A program made the translations under genes and the position numbers. The notes below the pieces were generated by a model. That model did no database searches. It had not been told where the DNA came from and saw nothing but the letters and a program-made list of their open reading frames with translations. Positions 1 through 8,435 of a stretch of 17,649 bases of DNA are shown piece after piece (the stretch's first letter is position 1; every line of letters begins with the position of its first letter). Where the stretch lies: positions 1-17,649 of the forward strand of contig VBDM01000016.1 in NCBI GenBank assembly GCA_005881355.1, read 5' to 3'. The DNA is from Betaproteobacteria bacterium. Lineage in GTDB: Bacteria; Pseudomonadota; Gammaproteobacteria; Burkholderiales; SG8-39.

Positions 1-1
1 C

Positions 2-1749
<1,748 letters not shown>

Positions 1750-1753
<4 letters not shown>

Positions 1754-2832
1754 ATCAGCCGCCTGCTCGGCCGGCTGCCGCTCCCGACGACAAGAGGCTC
1801 GCCCCTAAGCCAAGGCCCGTCGTCAAGGCTCAGCTGCAAGGACAGGGATGCGAGGGATCCCGCCGGCAACACCGACCGGGCCGGTGCTCCGCTGCCCGCC
1901 GCGATGGAAAGCGGTGAGCTGCCGAAGCAGGCCTCGAGCGTCCAGGCGGTGAGCCTCCCCGGCGGCGGCGCACCCGGGGGCAGGGGTTCAAGGGAAAAAT
2001 TCGTCTCGCTCAAGCGCGCAGCGGCTTGGGCAGACCACTCGGCTGCGCCACGCCAGGATTGCGGCAATCCGTTATCGGAAAAACATTGCGCGACCCGCAC
2101 CCAGGTGGCTTTGTAGGCGACGGACAGCTCCACCCCGTAGCGCTCGCCCAGAGGCGCATCGCCTTCGAATCTGCGCAGGGTCGCGTCCGCACGCAGGTCC
2201 GGCGCAAGGCGCGGCAGCACTTCTTCGGCCCCGTCGAGCCGCGCCGAGGCCTCCAGCGCGGAGAGCACTTCCGAGGCGCGCTGCACTCCGGCTGGAATCG
2301 CCCCGAGCGCTTGCGCGGCGATCTTTGCTGCGCGCCGCGCGAGCCGGACCTCGGCGTCGTCCGCGGGCTGGCGGATCGAGGCGAACAAGCCGGTTGCATC
2401 GACGAGCTCGTCGAATCGGCCCCGGACGATCGGCTCGGCCACCGTCCAGGGCAAGGCATCGAGCTCCAGCACTCCGATGCGCGACGGCTCCGGAGAACGC
2501 TCCTTGAGAAATACCGCCGCGGCGCGTCCGAGGTCGGGCGCGGATCGAACTTCGCCGAGGTGGCTGACGCTGCGGATCCACTCGAGCACGCGCTTCGAGA
2601 ACGCAGCAAGCAGCACCGGCGCTCCTGTCGGGAAGATGACGAGCAAGGCCTCGTTCCAGTAGGGCACGAAATGGGTGAGCCAAGCCACGGCGCTCGGGCG
2701 CGCGAACGACGTATACACGAGCGCGGCGCCGAGGTCCGCGGCCTGCATTTCCCCTTGCAGCCGCGCGACGCGGCTGTCGAGGACGGAGGGCGGCACTTCC
2801 TCGCGCGACCAGCTGATCAGCCCGCGACGCAT
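1750..2832 (-). CDS. Degenerate creatinase/M24-fold protein, probable pseudoenzyme (second M24 paralogue)
   Basis: This 360-residue protein resembles M24 (creatinase / Xaa-Pro peptidase-like) proteins. Residues about 15-155 look like a creatinase N-terminal domain (RVARLQGEMQAADLGAALVY, then WLTHFVPYWNEALLVIFPTG), and the helical start of the pita-bread domain (DDAEVRLARRAAKIAAQAL) follows. The rest is hard to align: where active M24 enzymes have two metal-binding Asp residues I read GVELSVAYKATWVRV, and there is no GHG-type histidine motif and no terminal Glu motif. Catalysis is therefore unlikely. It starts three bases after the stop of the upstream M24 gene and has no visible Shine-Dalgarno, suggesting translational coupling. 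No signal peptide is seen, so it is probably cytoplasmic. The family call is an inference from the N-terminal half; the function is unknown. Confidence 0.8.
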
Positions 2833-2835
2833 GTC

Positions 2836-3894
2836 TTAGAGAGGCACCGAAAACAACCGTCGCCGCGTCCGGGTTAGGACCTCGCAGCCTTCGGGCGTCA
2901 CGAGCACCGAGTCGCCGTGCACGAAGTAGCCGACCTCCGGATGATAGGTGTTCGGGTGGACGATCAACGTCATGCCGGGCTCGAGGATCAGGTCGACCTC
3001 CTCGAGCACCGCCGGCCGCCCGTCCACATAGAGCCCCAGGCCGTGGCCGCGCACGCGCGTGTACTCTGCCGTCACGTACTCGCCGAGACCATGGCGTCGG
3101 AATACTTCGTTTTGCGCGCGCGCGACCTCTCCCGCCGTGGCTCCGGGGCGCACGGCGGTGATACCGGCTTCGAGTGCTTCGTTGTATACAGCGAAGGCGC
3201 GCTCCTGCGCCTCGCTCGGGCCTCCCAGCACCAGCGTGCGGCAAATCTGCGCGTAATAGCCGTCCACGCACGGAGTAAGCTCCGTCGTCACCAGATCGCC
3301 GGCGACGAGGCGCCGCTCGGTCGGCGCGTGCATGCCGCGCACTTCCCTGCCGCCCGAGCCGAGGATCTGAAAATTCTCCGGGCAACCGCGTGAGCGGAAA
3401 AACGCCTCGACATCCGCGACCAGGGCGTATTCCGGACGCCCGAGGCGCGCTGCGTCGCAAAATGCGACATAGCCTTGGTCGGCGAGGGCAGCAGCGCGGC
3501 GAAGGGCGTCGATCTCGGATGAGGATTTCCGGAGCATCAGGCGGTCGAGCAGGGCGGTGGTCGGGATCACGCTTGAGCCGAGCGGTCCGATCGCAAGGCG
3601 ATGGGGAACCGCGGCGAGCGGCGCGAGGGCGATTCGCCGTCCGCCGAGCGCGCGGATGGCGGTCTCCGTTTCCGCGATCGGAGAGGGCGACCAGCTCACT
3701 TGAAGCTGCGGCTGCTCCGAGCGCAGGCGCGCCGCCTCGGCAGGGTGCTCGACAATGATTCGCCCCGGCCCTTCGCGCTCGAGGAACGCAAAAGCGTGCC
3801 CTTCGATCGGGGTGACGTCGAGCGCGAAGCGCAGGTAATCGCTGCGCCATGGATTTCCCGCGACGACGAGGACATCGATTTCCTCGTCCGCCAT
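2836..3894 (-). CDS. M24-family (Xaa-Pro peptidase-like) protein with altered metal site
   Basis: A 352-residue creatinase-fold protein: an N-terminal creatinase-like domain (residues 1-115, starting MADEEIDVLVVAGNPWRSDY) followed by a clear M24 catalytic fold. Recognisable M24 landmarks are HAPTERRLVAGDLV (189-202), DGYYAQICRTLVLG (211-224), RGHGLGLYVDGRP (282-294), LEPGMTLIVHPNTYHP (304-319) and DSVLVTPEGCEVLT (328-341). Against the usual five ligands (Asp, Asp, His, Glu, Glu) I read Glu205, Gln216, His284, His313 and Gly327, so only His284 is unchanged. It is probably a non-hydrolytic or differently acting relative. The ATG at 3894 was chosen because the open frame upstream of it lies under the binding-protein gene in another frame and lacks homology. 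It lies 53 bp downstream of that gene in the same minus-strand unit. Confidence 0.85.
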   Translation of the reverse strand: MADEEIDVLVVAGNPWRSDYLRFALDVTPIEGHAFAFLEREGPGRIIVEHPAEAARLRSEQPQLQVSWSPSPIAETETAIRALGGRRIALAPLAAVPHRLAIGPLGSSVIPTTALLDRLMLRKSSSEIDALRRAAALADQGYVAFCDAARLGRPEYALVADVEAFFRSRGCPENFQILGSGGREVRGMHAPTERRLVAGDLVTTELTPCVDGYYAQICRTLVLGGPSEAQERAFAVYNEALEAGITAVRPGATAGEVARAQNEVFRRHGLGEYVTAEYTRVRGHGLGLYVDGRPAVLEEVDLILEPGMTLIVHPNTYHPEVGYFVHGDSVLVTPEGCEVLTRTRRRLFSVPL

Positions 3895-3947
3895 CGCGGC
3901 GACCAGCCGGGTGCGCCTTTCAGCGCGCGCGTTTCCGGAGATCTCGC

Positions 3948-4922
3948 TCACTCCGGCTTGATGCCGCCCGACTCGACGACGGACTTGTAGCGCGCCGATT
4001 CGGACTTGAGGAAAGCGGCAGTCGCGGCGGGCGCAAGTCCGATCGGAACGTGGCCGAGCTCGCCGATGCGTTTGCGTACGTTCGCGTTCTTCAATGCGGC
4101 GCCGAACTCTGCGGCGAGTCGGTCGATAATTCGAGCACTCGTACCGCGCGGCGCCGCCAGCACCCACCAGTTGCCCCCTACCAGTTGCGGAAATCCGGCC
4201 TCGACCGTGGTCGGGATGTCGGGCAATTCCGCCATACGCTGCCGCGCCATCACGGCGAGCACCTTGAGCCTGCCCGCCTTGAGTGGCCCGATGATCCCGG
4301 TCAGCGTCGGGAACGCGACCTGGATGTCGTCGGCGAGCAAAGCCTGGACCATCGGGGGCGTGCCTTTGTACGGCACGTACACCAGCGAATTGCCGGTTTC
4401 CTGCGTGAAGGCGGCGCCGGTGAGATGAGCCGGCGAGCCGGTACCCGGTGAGCCGTAATTGAACTTGCCCGGATTGGCGCGCACATAATCGGCAAGCTCC
4501 TTGAGCGATTTCGCGGGCATGTTCGCTCCGACAACCGCGAGGAGCGGCGCGTCGGCGAGGAGCGAGATCGGATCGAGCGCCGCAAGGGGATCGAAGCCGA
4601 GATTTCTGAAGAGGTGCGGCGCGACGGCGTAAACCGCCGTCGGCCCGAGCAGCAGCGTGTAGCCGTCGGGCGCGGCGCGCACGACCTCGCCGGTGCCGAT
4701 GGCGCCGTCCGCACCCGGTTTGCTTTCTACTACGAAACGCTGGCCGAGACTCGCCTCGATTCCGGGAGACAGCGCTCGAAAAATCGCCTCCGAGACGCCT
4801 CCCGCGGCAAACGGGATCACGACCCGAACCGGCTTCGTGGGCCAGTCCTGCGCGAGGCCGGACGCGGGCGCGAGCGCAGCCAGTGCGGCAATGATAAGTG
4901 CGAAAATGCGTCGGGTAATCAT
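3948..4922 (-). CDS. Bug/TctC-family periplasmic solute-binding protein
   Basis: A 324-residue extracytoplasmic binding protein of the tripartite tricarboxylate transporter (Bug) family; such proteins capture small carboxylates or related molecules in the periplasm. Residues 1-24 or 25 form a signal peptide (MITRRIFALIIAALAALAPA) with cleavage near GLAQ-DWP. Family landmarks are PVRVVIPFAAGGVSEAIFR (31-49), KPGADGAIGTGEVV (68-81), APDGYTLLLG (84-93) and YGSPGTGSPAHL. The usual Asp after the GG loop appears as Glu46. No TctA or TctB membrane genes lie nearby, so it is an orphan binding protein, as is common for Bug proteins in Burkholderiales. It leads a three-gene minus-strand unit with two M24-like genes. 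The GAGAGG Shine-Dalgarno lies inside one arm of an inverted repeat. The ligand cannot be predicted. Confidence 0.95.
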   Translation of the reverse strand: MITRRIFALIIAALAALAPASGLAQDWPTKPVRVVIPFAAGGVSEAIFRALSPGIEASLGQRFVVESKPGADGAIGTGEVVRAAPDGYTLLLGPTAVYAVAPHLFRNLGFDPLAALDPISLLADAPLLAVVGANMPAKSLKELADYVRANPGKFNYGSPGTGSPAHLTGAAFTQETGNSLVYVPYKGTPPMVQALLADDIQVAFPTLTGIIGPLKAGRLKVLAVMARQRMAELPDIPTTVEAGFPQLVGGNWWVLAAPRGTSARIIDRLAAEFGAALKNANVRKRIGELGHVPIGLAPAATAAFLKSESARYKSVVESGGIKPE

Positions 4923-4924
4923 GT

Positions 4925-4950
4925 CCTCTCGCGGCTCGGCGCGCGAGAGG
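4925..4950. repeat. Perfect 9-bp inverted repeat in the divergent tctC-like / phosphatase control region
   Basis: The arms CCTCTCGCG (4925-4933) and CGCGAGAGG (4942-4950) are exact reverse complements around an 8-nt spacer. Read on the minus strand, the start-proximal arm contains GAGAGG, the Shine-Dalgarno of the binding-protein gene, whose ATG begins at 4922. The repeat also lies where a -35 box for the plus-strand phosphatase gene would be expected. It could be a repressor operator or an mRNA hairpin hiding the ribosome site. The repeat is certain; its role is inferred. Confidence 0.7.
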
Positions 4951-4954
4951 GGAT

Positions 4955-4983
4955 TCTATATTGGGATGACCGATGTCCGGCAA
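4955..4983 (-). promoter_or_regulatory. Candidate sigma70 promoter for the binding-protein / M24 unit
   Basis: On the minus strand TTGCCG (4983-4978) is followed after exactly 17 nt by TATAGA (4960-4955), each matching 4 of 6 consensus positions. Transcription would start near 4948, inside the inverted repeat, giving a leader of about 26 nt. The -35 box lies within the first codons of the divergent phosphatase gene. Confidence 0.4.
4957..4962 (+). promoter_or_regulatory. Candidate -10 box for the protein tyrosine phosphatase gene
   Basis: TATATT ends 10 bases before the ATG at 4973 and overlaps the -10 box proposed for the opposite strand. No good -35 hexamer is visible 16-18 nt upstream, where the inverted repeat lies. 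If used, the transcript would carry a leader of only a few bases. This is a weak call. Confidence 0.25.
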
Positions 4984-5464
4984 CCGGTTCGGCGTTTTGT
5001 TCGTCTGCACGGGGAATATCTGCCGCTCGCCGACCGCGGAGGCGATTTTCCGCAAGCTCGCTGGCGACGCGGGAATGGGAGAGGCGATCCTCGTGGATTC
5101 CGCCGGAACCCACGCGTACCACGTCGGTGAGCCGCCGGATCCCCGGGCGCAGGATGCGGCGGCGAGGCGCGGCTACGATCTGAGCGGCCTCCGCGCCCGC
5201 AAGGTCGAGCGAGCCGATTTCCGGCGCTTTGACCTGATCCTTCCCATGGACCGGGACCATCACTCGATTCTGCTGCGCATGGCGCAGCCCTCCGCCGCCC
5301 ACAAGCTGAAATTGATGATGAGCTACGCGCGGCGCTGCGAAGAGGAGGAAGTGCCGGATCCCTACTACGGCGGGCCGCAAGAGTTCGAGCGCGTGCTCGA
5401 CATGCTCGAGGACGCGGCCGACGGGTTGCTGGAATCCCTGCGGCTACCCGGACGAGGAGTGTGA
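4973..5464 (+). CDS. Low-molecular-weight protein tyrosine phosphatase
   Basis: A 163-residue class II (LMW) phosphotyrosine phosphatase, a cytoplasmic enzyme that hydrolyses phosphotyrosine through a cysteinyl-phosphate intermediate. The P-loop VCTGNICRS gives the CX5R signature with nucleophile Cys12 and Arg18, and Asp129 in VPDPYYGG is the expected general acid. Length is typical for the family. The ATG at 4973 is the natural start because the P-loop begins at about residue 12, as in homologues; only a weak GGGA precedes it. In other betaproteobacteria, as I recall, this gene often sits directly beside uvrB, whereas here three minus-strand genes intervene. Its TGA stop abuts the stop of convergent rne with no spacer. 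Whether it acts on exopolysaccharide tyrosine kinases cannot be judged, since no kinase is in the window. Confidence 0.95.
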   Translation: MSGNRFGVLFVCTGNICRSPTAEAIFRKLAGDAGMGEAILVDSAGTHAYHVGEPPDPRAQDAAARRGYDLSGLRARKVERADFRRFDLILPMDRDHHSILLRMAQPSAAHKLKLMMSYARRCEEEEVPDPYYGGPQEFERVLDMLEDAADGLLESLRLPGRGV

Positions 5465-8071
5465 TCAGACCTTCGGGGTCGGGGGCTCGCGCCCGGTTTC
5501 CACCTGAACGAGGGGCTCGTCGAGATCGGGCGGGGGCGGCCGGCGCTCTCGCTTGGCCGGCGTGAATTCCGGCTCCGGGGGCGGCTCGGCCTGGACTCCC
5601 GCGCGGGTCTGAACCATTTCCAGCCCGCTTTCCTTGAGCGCGCGCTCGATCTCCGCAGGATCAGGCGCGTGCGAGGCGGGCGGAGCCGGCTGCGCGACTT
5701 GAGTTGGAGCAGGCTGATATTGTGACTGCGCCGGAGTCTCCGCCTCTCTCAGAGGCACGCTCGGCTGCTCGGATTCCGGCAGCGCCGGAGAAGGAAAGGA
5801 TGAACGTTCCGCGGGAATGTCGGCGGCGGCTGGCGCATCGCTCACTGGTTGCGCGGGACGATGTTCCTCGCCACGGGGCGTTCCTTGGGCGTTGTCTGCG
5901 CGCTCGCCCCTGCCGCGGTCGCGTCCGCCACGTCGCCTGCGCCGCCGCTCGTGCTCGGTCTCACGCGGATCGGAAACACCTGCGTGGGGCACGGGTCCGC
6001 GGCCAGGCTCGAGCTGCCGTTGTTCGCGCTGTTCGGGACGCTCCATCGGCGGCCGCTCCTGTCGCCCAGGCCGTTCGCCGCGCTGAGGCCTTTGTTCGCC
6101 CTGAGCCCTGTCGGGACGTTCTTGACGGTCTGGGCGATCCTGACGCGGACGGTCGCCGCGCATTTCGCGTCGCTCGTCGCGGCGCCCGTCACGACCGAAA
6201 CGCTGGTCCTGGCGGTTCTCGCCGCGACCCCGGAAGCGATCGCGATCGCCGCGTTCGCGACGTTCAGACCGGTCCGGTTGCTCTCGGCGCGGCCCAGGTG
6301 CGGGCACCGGCTGAGTCCGCGCCGGGGCTTCTGCGTCCCGCTTGAACCAGCCGAAGATCCGGCCGATGATCCCCGGCCGCGGCGCGGTGGAGCGCGGCGA
6401 TTCGGGTTTCGCATACTGCGCCGCCACCGGCGCTGGCCGCTCCGGGGTGACGCCACGCACTGCAGCTTGTTGGCGCTGCACCTTTGCCTCTTGCGCCGGC
6501 TGCACCTGCGCTTCTTCTTCGGCCGGCGGCGTGGCGAGGTCATAGCTCGCCGGGAGCGCCTCGGCCTGGTTGAGGTCGTCGTGCCGCAGGCGTTCCACCT
6601 TGTAATTCGGCGTCTCCAGGTGAACGTTCGGGATCAGCACGACGTTCACTTTCAGCCGTGCCTCGATGGAATGGATGTCGGCGCGTTTCTCGTTCAGCAG
6701 GAACGTGGCGACGTCCACCGGCACCTGGGCGTGGACCGCGGCGCTGTTCTCTTTCATCGCTTCTTCCTGGATGATGCGCAGGATATGCAGCGCCGTGGAC
6801 TCGGTACCGCGGATGTGGCCGGTGCCGTTGCAGCGGGGGCAGGTGATGTTGCTGCCCTCGCCGAGCGAGGGCCGCAGCCGCTGGCGTGACAGTTCCATTA
6901 GACCGAAACGCGAGATCTTGCCCATCTGCACTCGCGCGCGATCGAAACGCAGCGCTTCGCGCAGGCGGTTCTCCACCTCTCGCTGGTTGCGTTGATTCGC
7001 CATGTCGATGAAGTCGATGACAATGAGTCCCCCGAGGTCGCGCAAGCGCAATTGCCGCGCAATCTCGTCGGCGGCTTCGGCGTTGGTGTTGTACGCTGTC
7101 TGCTCGATATCGTGGCCGCGCGTGGCACGAGCGGAATTGACGTCGATCGAAACCAGCGCCTCAGTATGGTCGATGACGACCGCGCCGCCGGAAGGCAGCG
7201 ATACCTGGCGCGAGTAGGCGGTCTCGATCTGGTGCTCGATCTGGAAGCGCGAGAATAGCGGCACGTCGTCGCGGTAGCGCTTCACGCGGCCGACATTGTC
7301 GGGCATGACGTTGCTCATGAACGCCACGGTCTGTTCGAAGATCGGGTCGGTGTCGATCAGGATCTCGCCGATGTCCGGCTGGAAGTAGTCGCGGATGGCG
7401 CGGATGACGAGACTGCCTTCCTGGTAGATCAGGAACGGCGCCGGGTTGAGGAGCTTCCCGTCCGCATCGCGCAAGGGCTCGGTCGCCTCGACGATCTTGC
7501 TCCAGAGCTTGAGCAGATAGCTCAAATCCCAGTGCAGCTCTTCGTAGGAGCGGCTGATGCCGGCGGTGCGGCCGATGATGCTCATTCCGGCGGGAACCTC
7601 GAGCTTGTCCATGATGTCGCGCAGCTCGTCCCGATCTTCTCCCTCGACGCGGCGCGACACGCCACCGCCGCGGGGATTGTTCGGCATCAAAACGAGGTAG
7701 CGCCCGGCGAGGCTGATGAAGGTAGTGAGCGCGGCGCCCTTGTTGCCGCGTTCGTCCTTCTCGACCTGGACGATCAGCTCTTGGCCTTCATGGAGAGCGT
7801 CCTGGATGCGCGCGCGTCCGACGTCGACGCCGGGCTTGAAATACTGGCGCGCGACTTCCTTGAATGGAAGAAACCCGTGCCTCTCGGTGCCGTAGTCAAC
7901 GAACGCGGCTTCGAGACTGGGCTCGACCCGGGTGATGACACCCTTGTAGATGTTGCTTTTTCTTTGTTCTTTCGCGGCCGATTCTATGTCGAGGTCTATG
8001 AGTTTCTGGCCTTCGACAATGGCGACACGGAGTTCCTCGGCCTGTGTCGCATTGAAGAGCATGCGCTTCAC
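5465..8071 (-). CDS. rne: Ribonuclease E
   Basis: RNase E is the essential endoribonuclease that processes rRNA and tRNA precursors and initiates mRNA decay. I place the start at GTG 8071 (868 residues) because KRMLFNATQAEELRVAIVEG matches the family N-terminus and a GGGAG Shine-Dalgarno sits 8 nt upstream; an in-frame ATG at 8101 would add 10 unlikely residues. The S1 domain occupies about 30-120, the catalytic DNase I-like part has Asp310 (SIDVNSARATRG) and Asp353 (LIVIDFIDM), and the Zn-link is CPRC (411-414). After about residue 510 the protein is disordered: an amphipathic membrane-anchor candidate (GIIGRIFGWFKRD, about 567-579), a very Arg-rich RNA-binding stretch, a Pro/Glu-rich part and a terminal LVQVETGR motif. 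It is divergent from rluC, as in E. coli. Confidence 0.97.
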   Translation of the reverse strand: MKRMLFNATQAEELRVAIVEGQKLIDLDIESAAKEQRKSNIYKGVITRVEPSLEAAFVDYGTERHGFLPFKEVARQYFKPGVDVGRARIQDALHEGQELIVQVEKDERGNKGAALTTFISLAGRYLVLMPNNPRGGGVSRRVEGEDRDELRDIMDKLEVPAGMSIIGRTAGISRSYEELHWDLSYLLKLWSKIVEATEPLRDADGKLLNPAPFLIYQEGSLVIRAIRDYFQPDIGEILIDTDPIFEQTVAFMSNVMPDNVGRVKRYRDDVPLFSRFQIEHQIETAYSRQVSLPSGGAVVIDHTEALVSIDVNSARATRGHDIEQTAYNTNAEAADEIARQLRLRDLGGLIVIDFIDMANQRNQREVENRLREALRFDRARVQMGKISRFGLMELSRQRLRPSLGEGSNITCPRCNGTGHIRGTESTALHILRIIQEEAMKENSAAVHAQVPVDVATFLLNEKRADIHSIEARLKVNVVLIPNVHLETPNYKVERLRHDDLNQAEALPASYDLATPPAEEEAQVQPAQEAKVQRQQAAVRGVTPERPAPVAAQYAKPESPRSTAPRPGIIGRIFGWFKRDAEAPARTQPVPAPGPRREQPDRSERRERGDRDRFRGRGENRQDQRFGRDGRRDERREMRGDRPRQDRPDRQERPDRAQGEQRPQRGERPGRQERPPMERPEQREQRQLEPGRGPVPHAGVSDPRETEHERRRRRRGGRDRGRGERADNAQGTPRGEEHRPAQPVSDAPAAADIPAERSSFPSPALPESEQPSVPLREAETPAQSQYQPAPTQVAQPAPPASHAPDPAEIERALKESGLEMVQTRAGVQAEPPPEPEFTPAKRERRPPPPDLDEPLVQVETGREPPTPKV

Positions 8072-8183
8072 TGTTTGTTCTCCCGCGCGCGGGCAGGACA
8101 AACCAAGAGCCTGGTTTCAATAGGCTAATTTCGCATCATTGATCTTGGGATCACAAGAACGCGGTAATTTGGCTTGTCGGGTT

Positions 8184-8205
8184 GGGGCGCTGCATTGCAG
8201 GCCCC
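8184..8205. repeat. Strong hairpin in the rne upstream region
   Basis: GGGGC (8184-8188) pairs with GCCCC (8201-8205), and inside it CTGC pairs with GCAG around an ATT loop, with one bulged G at 8189: about nine GC-rich pairs in 22 nt. There is no following T-run on either strand, so it is not an intrinsic terminator. If the rne transcript starts upstream of 8205, this hairpin would stand about 113 nt before its start codon. Confidence 0.6.
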
Positions 8206-8243
8206 GTCAATTCTGCCGATATGCTGTTGGCGCGCTGTTCAAT

Positions 8244-8252
8244 TGCTATCAT
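8244..8252 (+). promoter_or_regulatory. Candidate extended -10 promoter for rluC
   Basis: TGC-TATCAT matches the TGn-TATAAT extended -10 pattern; the nearest TTG-type -35 (TTGGCG, 8227-8232) is only 14 nt away. Transcription would begin near 8259, giving a leader of about 177 nt. Similar TGCTA-type sites precede the Rieske gene and acpP in this window. Confidence 0.4.
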
Positions 8253-8253
8253 T

Positions 8254-8269
8254 GGTTGGATAACCAACC
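8254..8269. repeat. Perfect inverted repeat at the predicted rluC transcription start
   Basis: GGTTGG (8254-8259), spacer ATAA, CCAACC (8264-8269). It follows the rluC extended -10 box by one base, so it could be an operator for rluC or a 5'-terminal hairpin. A second pairing register (TTGGTT with AACCAA, 8252-8267) overlaps it. The repeat is certain, the function unknown. Confidence 0.55.
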
Positions 8270-8435
8270 GCCTTTGCGCTTCGGGTTCGTGCGCTCGCAA
8301 AATCGGACTCTAGCCATGAGTGAGCGGCGGAACCGGGGACAGGGTAGCCAGTCTTGTCTGGGGGCGAAAAATTCGCACCGTCGCACGTACAAGCAGCCGT
8401 CCCGCATCGGAAGCAGCGGACAGATCATAAACAAA

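Larger units (their letters stand above)
8072..8435. other. Divergent rne-rluC intergenic region (364 bp), non-coding
   Basis: This is the only stretch over 300 bp without a gene. The rluC frame stays open back to 8139, but those 99 codons lack any resemblance to RluC N-termini, so I treat them as non-coding. The region carries the rne leader and its Shine-Dalgarno at the left end, a strong hairpin at 8184-8205, a perfect inverted repeat at 8254-8269, and an extended -10 site for rluC at 8244-8252. Smaller repeats are AACCA/TGGTT (8101-8105 with 8112-8116) and GCGAA/TTCGC (8364-8368 with 8372-8376). I find no convincing minus-strand promoter for rne. E. coli rne has a long structured leader used for autoregulation; a parallel role here is an inference. 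Confidence 0.75.

Noticed and set aside
1756..1776. Possible terminator stem (CAGCCG with CGGCTG) just after uvrB
   Set aside because: The loop is 10 nt, no T-run follows, and the stem lies within the coding sequence of the convergent gene.
2072..3850. 592-codon minus-strand open frame crossing both M24 genes
   Set aside because: It is an Arg/Ala/Pro-rich out-of-frame reading of the two M24 genes, which have clear family motifs in their own frames.
3895..5055. N-terminal extension of the first M24 frame by 387 codons
   Set aside because: The extension is an out-of-frame reading of the binding-protein gene and contains no M24 sequence; ATG 3894 gives a normal-length protein.
6020..6420. Repetitive-looking Arg/Asp/Pro-rich stretch in rne as a possible tandem repeat
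   Set aside because: The DNA does not repeat with a fixed unit; it is the normal disordered, low-complexity RNA-binding tail of RNase E.
5849..6889. 346-codon plus-strand open frame inside rne
   Set aside because: It is antisense to the Arg-rich tail and catalytic part of RNase E; the protein has no recognisable domain and its length follows from the biased codons of the tail.
8139..8435. N-terminal extension of rluC by 99 codons
   Set aside because: Cys/Arg/Gln-rich and unlike RluC N-termini; the stretch contains the candidate rluC promoter and repeats.
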